From: Cycas panzhihuaensis
Lineage: Eukaryota; Cycadophyta
Length of the DNA stretch: 64,000 nt
Assembly (NCBI GenBank): GCA_023213395.1
Contig: CM041465.1
Span: 40,431,741 to 40,495,740, forward strand
Direction: 5' to 3'
The notes under the pieces were generated by a model. That model saw only the letters and a list, made by a program, of their open reading frames with translations. It had not been told where the DNA came from and ran no database searches. Both the position numbers and the translations under genes were made by a program. Below, piece after piece: positions 57,351-64,000 of this stretch. Position 1 is the first letter of the stretch. Every line of letters starts with the position of its first letter.

Positions 57351-57591
57351 ACTAGAAAGATTATCTCAACATCTTTAAGTTTTTGAAACTCACTCTAGAT
57401 CAAGTCTTTATGCTTAGGATTTAGAGTTATTTGCCTTTGTCTAAACAACTTGATTCCTTGCTTCAAAGGAATGGTGTGTTGTATAACCTTAGGCTTGAAG
57501 CTTCTTAAGTCTTGGTATAACCATGTAAAGATGTCTTTGAATTCTATACATATCTCAATCAATCTTTTATTTTATTTATTTATATAATTTG

Positions 57592-57593
<2 letters not shown>

Positions 57594-57627
<34 letters not shown>
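57594..57627. repeat. (AT)n microsatellite in H
   Basis: About 17 uninterrupted AT units between the H protease and RT regions. Confidence 0.95.
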
Positions 57628-57628
<1 letters not shown>

Positions 57629-58538
57629 AATTTTAGGGACTTTAGAAGTGATAAGATTAATTATAACATATTAGTTGCATAGCTCTCTTTGATAAATCTT
57701 CTTAAATGACTCCTTTCTTTCTACAGATTCTAACTCTATTACCCTCTTAAGTATCTTATTCATTTTGAGTTGGACTACATTAGAGTTGGGATCCATAACT
57801 TCCTCTAGTTTATGAGTAATCTATTTTTTCTCCTCATATAACTTTAGGGCTACAAAATTTACCTTCCCTTACAAGAAGTTTGTCACTCAGTCATCATTAT
57901 CAAAGACTTGTGAATGGTCAATATTATCTGGGATTAAAGGTCTAGTTCTGATTTCTACAAATCCATTCTTAGTTGGAGAATCATAAGATAGCTCTAATAA
58001 GGAAGCAATAATTATTAAAGAGTTTATTAACTAGTTATTATCTATAGAGAGGCACTTTAATGAAATTACCTCAAATTATTCCAAAATATCCCAAATTATT
58101 TGTTTATAAATTTTTAACCTACTATATTTGGTAGAGTAAAATTTCATTATCAAGTTGATAACCAATTATGTGTCTCCCTTAATCTCTAGAAGTTTAACCT
58201 TCATATTTATAACCTTTAGTAGTCTTCAATTCAAGGCTTCATACTTAACAATATTGTTTATATTATCAAATAGTAGCTTGAAAGAGAAAGTAAATGCATC
58301 ACCTTTTAGGCATTAAATGACTACACCTGCCCCTGCTTCATGCCTTGATTTGGCTCCATCAAATAATATTTTGCACAAAGCATATTTCCTATTTATATCT
58401 TGGTAATACTACTCTTCTACATGAGTTTGTAATGGATAAGCAAGTGACAACACTATGTAGGTACCTACACCACTTGGATTAAAGCAAAAACATGAATCAA
58501 AATCTACTTTAATCTAAATATGATTCTTGCACCTTTGT

Positions 58539-58826
58539 TTACTTGTTAAAGTGATGAGATCCTTGTCCACAATAGTTCCCCATCCTAATATTACAAATTG
58601 CTCTTGTGTTATAGATCCATTCTCTCCCAAGTAGCATACCATAATTGAGGGGCATGTCTACCACTATGATAGTGATGGGAGTTATGAACTTTGAGTAAAC
58701 TATCAAAGGTACAACTGGGTCTTTTATCTCACTAGTAGTGGTTGTTGGTCTTGGCTCCAAGATTATAACTAGTTGCATTGGTTTCATTCCCTCTATCCTT
58801 AGAACTTTTATCATAGAATAGGGCAT
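58539..58826 (-). pseudogene. H protease region
   Basis: A 95-codon minus frame beginning MPYSMIKVLRIEG and containing TIIVVDMPLNYGMLLGREWI. The Y-x-x-L-L-G-R-x-W-I end block is the C-terminal signature of Tat-type gypsy proteases. The catalytic D-S-G would lie just upstream (about 58850-58960) but is not readable. Confidence 0.72.
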
Positions 58827-59299
58827 AATGTTGTGTAGAGCCCTTATGTCTACAATGTAATTATAAATTACAAAGTCATCATGAATGTTTAATAAAACTT
58901 AAAAATGGTCATTTTTATACATTGGTGGTAAGTTTGTAGTAGACATCATGTGAGATAGTACTTTCTCATAAAGATTGTCCTATTATTTGAGTACTTTAAT
59001 CACACTGGATCTCTATTTAGGGATCTTTATTGCTTGGAACAAATTCATCCTAGTAGGTGTTTCCTCAACTTCTTTAAAATATCATATTCACTTTCCATCC
59101 TTTTACTGAAGGCCTTTTCATTCTTATCTAGAATACGAATTATGGTAATATAATGGGCTCTAGGAGGAACATGACCTCTATTCATCCTCTTTAATCATTT
59201 AGTAGGGATAATAGGAGCTCTCTGTTCAACTACCCCCTTGTCTCCTATCTATTTCAAGCCCTAATCATCATAGTCAAACCAAAAGAAAGAAAGTCTAGT

Positions 59300-60405
59300 T
59301 CTCACATGCCATCTAAAGAAGTCATTGTACCTCCTAAAACTCCATAATTAGATGGTTAACATCCATCCTTATCATTCATATAACTAGGAAAATATCTAAA
59401 TTGGATATTTTTCTCATCTATTACCATAGCATTAAAATCATGTTCAAGACATGAAGTGGTCAGTTCCTCTAATTTTCTCAATATGGAAACAATTTACTAC
59501 TCTTTTCCTTTGACTTATTGCTTCCAATACTATGCTTCATTATTGAGTTAATTGATTGTAGCTTGGCAATTTTCTCTTGTATATTCAGTTTATGTGGTGG
59601 GAAGGTCTCCTTTCTTAAGTTTATCTAAAATGGGAAAGAGCCTTTCCCCCACCTATCCATAACAATTTCCAATGCAAAAGCTAAGGCTTTGGCTACTTAA
59701 AAATCAATAAGTTCATTTAACATAATCATAAATATTAGCTCATAGTCTAAACCATCTATGAACCACTCCATGAGGATAGCTAATGTTGGTATATTAGCAA
59801 CCTCTATCTGCTTATGTATTCTCTCAAACCTGTCCATATAGTTTATTGTGGATTCCGTTAGACCTTTTCTAATACTAGATAATTCTTTAGCTAATGATGC
59901 CAAGGTATTTTGCTTCCATATCTACCCTTAAATTATTGCATTGAACCATCCCAATTGGTTATTAAGGTATTTAGCAATATGTAGAACTAAGTAGCAACAT
60001 TCTCTATGAGGAAATAGACAAACAATCTAATGGATAAGTTGGGCTCTATGATATTAAAGGTCATACACACATGAGAAAACTTCTCAATGTGTTACTCTAT
60101 AGTGATGCTCCCATCTCTATTAAATTTAGAATATGCCTCCAAGGTCTTGTCTAAGATGTTAGGTTATTAGCTCTATAAATTTAAAGGGTTATTATGAATC
60201 CAAGAAAGATTGTTGACATAATTATGGTTCCCATTTGGTTAGCCTTGAGTATCCATACTTGGTGAATTTTATTATTAACTTGGTAAACATTTTTATTAAG
60301 AAGATTCTTATTTAGAAATATGAAAACCCTCTTCTTCAAGGTCACCAAGGCTATTAATAAACATTGTTCTACCTTCATAATGATAATTTTATAATTTTCA
60401 TTCAC
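59300..60405 (-). pseudogene. H gag
   Basis: Minus frame 59903-59697 reads MASLAKELSSIRKGLTESTI, YMDRFERIHKQIEVANIP and MEWFIDGLDYEL, matching Retrotrans_gag (L-x-x-x-x-Q-x-x-x-E-S-x-x-x-Y-x-x-R-F...F-I-x-G-L). Frame 60405-60181 covers a lysine-rich N-terminal part without a known motif. Broken elsewhere. Confidence 0.7.
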
Positions 60406-60544
60406 ATATACCTTAATCTCTAAATCAATAAATATATTGATTAATCAGTAATTCAGTTGACTTGAAAGAAAAACTAAAAAGAAAACCAACTATCTATATA
60501 ATGACAATGTAAAAAGCAAAAAGAATACTATTGGGGAGATCATT

Positions 60545-60562
60545 CCTAGTATGGTCACTAGT
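60545..60562 (-). other. H primer-binding site, non-Met type
   Basis: Directly after the H 5' LTR the minus strand reads AGTGACCATACTAGGAA. This resembles a mutated TGGCGACTCTGCTGGGGA-type site (tRNA-Arg) used by some Tat elements, and is unlike the TGGTATCAGAGC sites of the other elements here. Confidence 0.35.
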
Positions 60563-60563
60563 T

Positions 60564-61147
60564 TGTTGACCTTAGTGATTGTGGCCTCCTCAATAATTCT
60601 TTGTCACCCAAGGTCTACAAGTGTTTTATGATCCTTTAACACAACAACTAGGGATCAACCATAAATAGTTTCTTCTTCATAGCTCTTTTTAGATCCCAAA
60701 GAATGAAAGTTATTATATAATATAAGTAAAATAATGAAATGAGGATCTGCATTAATATATCATTATTTTCTTTTTCTAAATAAAAGACTAAGAACATAAA
60801 TAAAGATGAGATGAAAGAGCAAAAATAAAGTGCCTGAAATTACCACCAATCCTGGCCTTAGAGGATTTAGTTATATCATTACCATATAAGCACTCTAGAA
60901 TAGATAAGTAAGTGCTTATTATAACAACATAATTTTTTTTATTATTTAAGAAAACTACCTATTGAGTAAAATCAAACGATACACTTTTGAATAAAAAAGA
61001 AGTGATTTCCTAATAAGTGAATATAACAAATTAACTAAACTAAATAATTTATATTGATTTATTAGAAAATGGAGCATTTATATTTACACCTAATATTGTC
61101 CATGAGTTGTACTTAATACATGAAATAAATATTGACCTTGGATGCCA
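60564..61147 (-). repeat. H 5' LTR
   Basis: Plus strand begins TGTTGACCTTAGTG and ends GGATGCCA. It aligns along its length with 11078-11691 with more than 20% difference by eye. Confidence 0.82.
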
Positions 61148-61299
61148 TAGATTGGTTATGGGTGTCTATCTTGTTAACATAATAATTGTTTGTTAAGCTA
61201 CTAATTAATGTTAATATGGGGTTTAACTAATCGTGATTATCAAAATGGTGTGAGATATTTGAAGGGTTACAACCCTTGTTAGGTGACACCTCTTAGAAG

Positions 61300-61332
<33 letters not shown>

Positions 61333-61334
61333 TA
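61148..61334. other. Junction between H and the LTR palindrome, with (AT)n
   Basis: Unique DNA followed by an uninterrupted AT microsatellite of about 28 bp (61303-61331) that abuts the left arm of the palindrome. AAGGGTTACAACCCTT near 61263 is a small perfect palindrome. Confidence 0.6.
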
Positions 61335-62034
61335 CTTTACACAACTTTCAACTTTAGTTGGTAGGACCCTAAAGCTCTAATACCATGTTAAGGAACATAA
61401 ATTAATACATATATAATCATATTTATAGAATCTTTAACCATATATTATAAGTAATTAAAGATATACATAAAATATAAATGCATAGTACATAGAATTTATG
61501 TGGGAAACCCTTTTGGGAAAAAGGCCACAACAAAAGATCATTGGATCATATTGATTATATTTGCTTGAATTAATTCAATATATAAGGGCTCTAGGATATA
61601 TAGTACATAGAATTTATGTAGGAAACCCTTTTGGGAAAAAGGCCACCACAAAAGATCATTGGATCATATTGATTATATTTGCTTGAATTAATTGAATATA
61701 CAAGGGCTCTAGGATATATATATCCTAGAGCCCTTGTATATTCAATTAATTCAAGCAAATATAATCAATATATCCTAGAGCCCTTGTATATTCAATTAAT
61801 TCAAGCAAATATAATCAATATGATCCAATGATCTTTTGTGGTGGGCTTTTTCCCAAAAGGGTTTCCCACATAAATTCTATGTACTATGTATTTATATTTT
61901 ATGTATATCTTTAATTACTTATCATGTATGATTAAAGATTCTATAAATATGATTATATACATATGAATTCATGTTCCTTAACATGGTATTAGAGTTTTAG
62001 GGTCCTACTAACTAAAGTTGAAAGTTGTGTAAAG
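61335..62034. repeat. 700-bp palindrome: two LTRs joined head to head
   Basis: The left arm (61335-61718) and right arm (61719-62034) are inverted copies meeting at a perfect centre, CTCTAGGATATATATATCCT. Each arm has, from the outside in, about 40 bp of element leader, a PBS (61374-61385 reading left, 61984-61995 reading right, TGGTATTAGAG) and an LTR body. The left arm also holds a direct 118-bp duplication (copies starting AGTACATAGAATTTATGT near 61479 and 61598); the right arm a separate 50-bp duplication (ATATCCTAGAGCCC near 61719 and 61770). Confidence 0.92.
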
Positions 62035-62600
62035 AGGTGAGATCATTGGTTGACAAGTGACACCATTAAATCCAAGACATGTCTTGAAGATCCATCTACT
62101 CTAACGACTTATAAAAGAAGGTACAATTATCAATGATGGTTGAGGAGGTGAAAATCACCTATCAATAAAGATAAGGCATAGTTAGAGTTAGAATATAGAT
62201 AAGAGGACCACATTTATAGTGTGAGTTAACTCGTTGGAGTCATCCAAAGCTAGTTGGTGACTTATAATAATTATTAAAGCTAATAGAATGAATTCTAATA
62301 GTGATTCAGTGGTGGTGAAGGTAACCAAAGCACCATACAAGTAAGTTAGTCTAGTTCTTATCAAAGTACCACTGAAATTGATATAAATATAATTATTCAC
62401 CATTAAAATCGTATATATTTCATATAAAGTATGAGATTGGAGCCTATGTTGGTGGTTTCCTACTTTTTATGAATGTGCTAGGCAATGTTATTGGTTGTAA
62501 TAGTAGTTGGCAATGTAATTTGGTCAATTTTTAAATAGTAGATAATTTTGTGAGTGTAAGATCACCTTGCTTATAGTTGTAAGACTAAATACTAGTTGGG

Positions 62601-62822
62601 GTTGATCTGTATAACTCTTGTGTGAAGTTTTAGGCTACATTATGTATTCCTTACTAATCGTAAGGCATCCATTGAGGAGATTGAATCTTAGATGATTAGC
62701 ACAACTACTGTAGGTCTATATGACTCTTGTGTGAAATTTTGGGTTGTGTTATATATTCCTTACTAATCTTAAGACATCTGTTAAGGAGACTGAGTCTTTG
62801 ATGATCAACATAAGCAGTGTAG
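62601..62822 (+). repeat. Two diverged 110-bp tandem repeats in the I leader
   Basis: Copies begin GTTGATCTGTATAACTCTTG (62601) and GTAGGTCTATATGACTCTTG (about 62710). Both continue with GTGTGAA, TATTCCTTACTAATC and GAGTCTT or GAATCTT. Confidence 0.8.
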
Positions 62823-63404
62823 TAGTTGTACCTTTATAAATCATTTTTTTATGATTATAGGATTTTAAAATTTATATATTTGATATGCTTTGATTCTTTA
62901 ATAACCTTAATCAATTATTTTGACATGTGCCTTAAGTTATTTATCACATGGAGGGACATGTGACTATAGTCAAAAGTTGTATTTTTTAAGAATAAAACTT
63001 TTGGCACATTCCCTTGCATAAAATAACTTTATAAAAGGACCTTGAACCATTAATATTTGATATCTTTTATTTGTGAAGTATTTTGAAGCCTTGTGATATG
63101 ACTTAGAGGTTATATTAAAGCCATTTGACATGTGAATTTATCTTGGGGATTGTGCACTTATACTGTGATTAAAATTTCTTTAGTTATGATCATATTTTAA
63201 AGCATCCTGAGTCTATTTTTAAGGATTTTTTGAGTATCTTGAGCATAATTTGGAGCTTTTTAGTGAGGGGTGAATAGTTGGTGAGCTACTTAGAGCATGC
63301 ATAATTATTATTTTAAATTCCCCAATGAATGTGCCTAAGATAAAGGAGACCATAATTGATTTAATTTTATTTAAAAATACTATAAGTTTATGAGTTTGGT
63401 GTTA

Positions 63405-64000
63405 TTAACTCATGTGTTGAAGCCTATTTCTTAAGATGGAGTGTATGATGCTAAAGTTATCTTTAATGATAACAATTTTAGTGAGTGGAAAGCCAACATG
63501 AAGTTAGTATTGATGGTGAATCAACTCTAGAAAATTACTAAGGTAAAGGTGGATTCAATTCTACTTGACTATAAAGAGCAAGTATAACTTTAGGAGAAGA
63601 AATCTATAGTTATTAGATTGTTGAAACTAACATTAGTATTAGGCTAGAGGGCCTTGGTTCATAACCTTGAAGAGTCAAATAAAATCTAGGCAAAACTATA
63701 TGAAACTTTTGAGAAAAAGAAGGCAAATAGACATCTAGCCCTAATATTGGAGATTCTCAATTCTAGGGTAGAAGATGAGACCAACATAAGTTCCTATCAA
63801 AATAAGATCATTGACTTGAAGAATAAATTAGAAGAATTAAACATAACTTTGATCGATGATGCACTCTTATTTATAATAATCATGTCAAAGTTGCCAGTTG
63901 CTTTTGCCACATTTTAGACCACTTGCAGTAAAGATGAGGTGATAGAGATAGAGACCTTTGATGGTATTAAAAGTATTATTGTAGTAGAGGATGTCAAGTT
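63405..64000 (+). pseudogene. I gag, incomplete at window end
   Basis: VIFNDNNFSEWKANMKLVLM, RALVHNLEESNKI, AKLYETFEKKKANRHLAL, SRVEDETNISSYQNKIIDLK and DDALLFIIIMSKLPVAFATF follow the gag of C block by block (C: FNGNNFNEWKTHMELVLMV, RALVHNLETPYEIW, DDALLFTIIMSKLP). Stops lie near 63529, 63584, 63590, 63642, 63689 and 63917, several at Trp or Gln positions of C. Confidence 0.9.

Larger units (their letters stand above)
11078..61147 (-). mobile_element. Element H: Ty3/gypsy Tat-like retrotransposon, host of the nest
   Basis: Outermost element, minus strand, spanning 50 kb but only about 8.3 kb once A and its passengers (11964-53707 with one duplication) are removed. Right (5') LTR at 60564-61147, left (3') LTR at 11078-11691. 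Order on the minus strand is gag, protease, RT, RNase H, integrase, which is gypsy order. RT and protease motifs and the non-Met PBS (60545-60562) point to the Tat/Ogre group rather than a chromovirus. A inserted in its 3' untranslated region. Target duplication was not resolved. Confidence 0.85.
61719..64000 (+). mobile_element. Element I: 5' part of a copia element, cut by the window end
   Basis: Right arm of the palindrome is its 5' LTR (ending TTCCTTAACA at 61983), PBS TGGTATTAGAG at 61984-61994, a 1.4-kb leader, then a gag from about 63405. It is related to C by its gag but has a different LTR. The LTR start is lost in the palindrome centre. Confidence 0.82.

Noticed and set aside
11073-61152. 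Target duplication for H
   Set aside because: Flanks ATGCT and TAGAT do not match and the LTR ends are uncertain by a few bases.
1-64000. CRISPR array, bacterial operon, phage or organelle genes
   Set aside because: No regularly spaced short repeats, no compact gene clusters and no rRNA or tRNA genes seen; all repeats are LTRs or local tandem copies.

Overview
The window reads as repeat-rich DNA from a large plant nuclear genome. It is very AT-rich, contains no bacterial or organellar genes, and is dominated by decayed LTR retrotransposons: Ty1/copia elements primed by initiator tRNA-Met, a Ty3/gypsy chromovirus and a Ty3/gypsy Tat-like element. The dense nesting and poor clearance of old copies suggest a gymnosperm or similar giant genome, but this is inference; no sequence here fixes the species.

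Layout. Positions 1-11077 hold the 3' end of a degraded chromovirus (about 520-1150), an LTR-like block (1781-2537), a copia element without gag (J, 3288-7444), and two exons that look like the end of a roadblock/LC7 dynein light-chain gene (8925-9300). Positions 11078-61147 are one nest of LTR elements, five deep. H (Tat-like gypsy, minus) contains A (copia, minus, 11969-53707). A contains B (non-coding LARD-like element, minus, 14775-25083) and D (chromovirus, plus, 27072-53295). B contains C (copia, plus, 17747-23932). D contains E (gag-only element, minus, 28113-36413) and X (copia, minus, 39006-51358). E contains F (young non-autonomous element, plus, 29759-34770). X contains G (copia, plus, 42580-47892). 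After H comes a large palindrome of two head-to-head LTRs (61335-62034), then the 5' part of copia element I, whose gag runs off the window end.

Support for the nest. Removing inserts gives ordinary lengths: A about 5.2 kb, B 4.1 kb, C 6.2 kb, D 5.6 kb, E 3.3 kb, F 5.0 kb, G 5.3 kb, X 7.0 kb, H 8.3 kb. Exact or one-mismatch 5-bp target duplications are visible for B, C, D, E, F and G. Hand-counted LTR divergence rises with depth of burial: F about 1.4%, G 6.5%, X 8.6%, E 10.6%, C 12.6%, B 13%, D 16%, A 17-18%, H clearly higher.

Function. No element here has an intact gag-pol. Reading frames are broken mainly by TAG and TAA where the families have Trp or Gln, and several catalytic acids are replaced, which fits long silencing and deamination of methylated cytosine. 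The most interesting items are F, which seems to carry a piece of a host La-type RNA-binding protein gene, the head-to-head LTR palindrome, the roadblock-like exons, and a repeated Glu-to-Lys change at the integrase active site in four copia copies.
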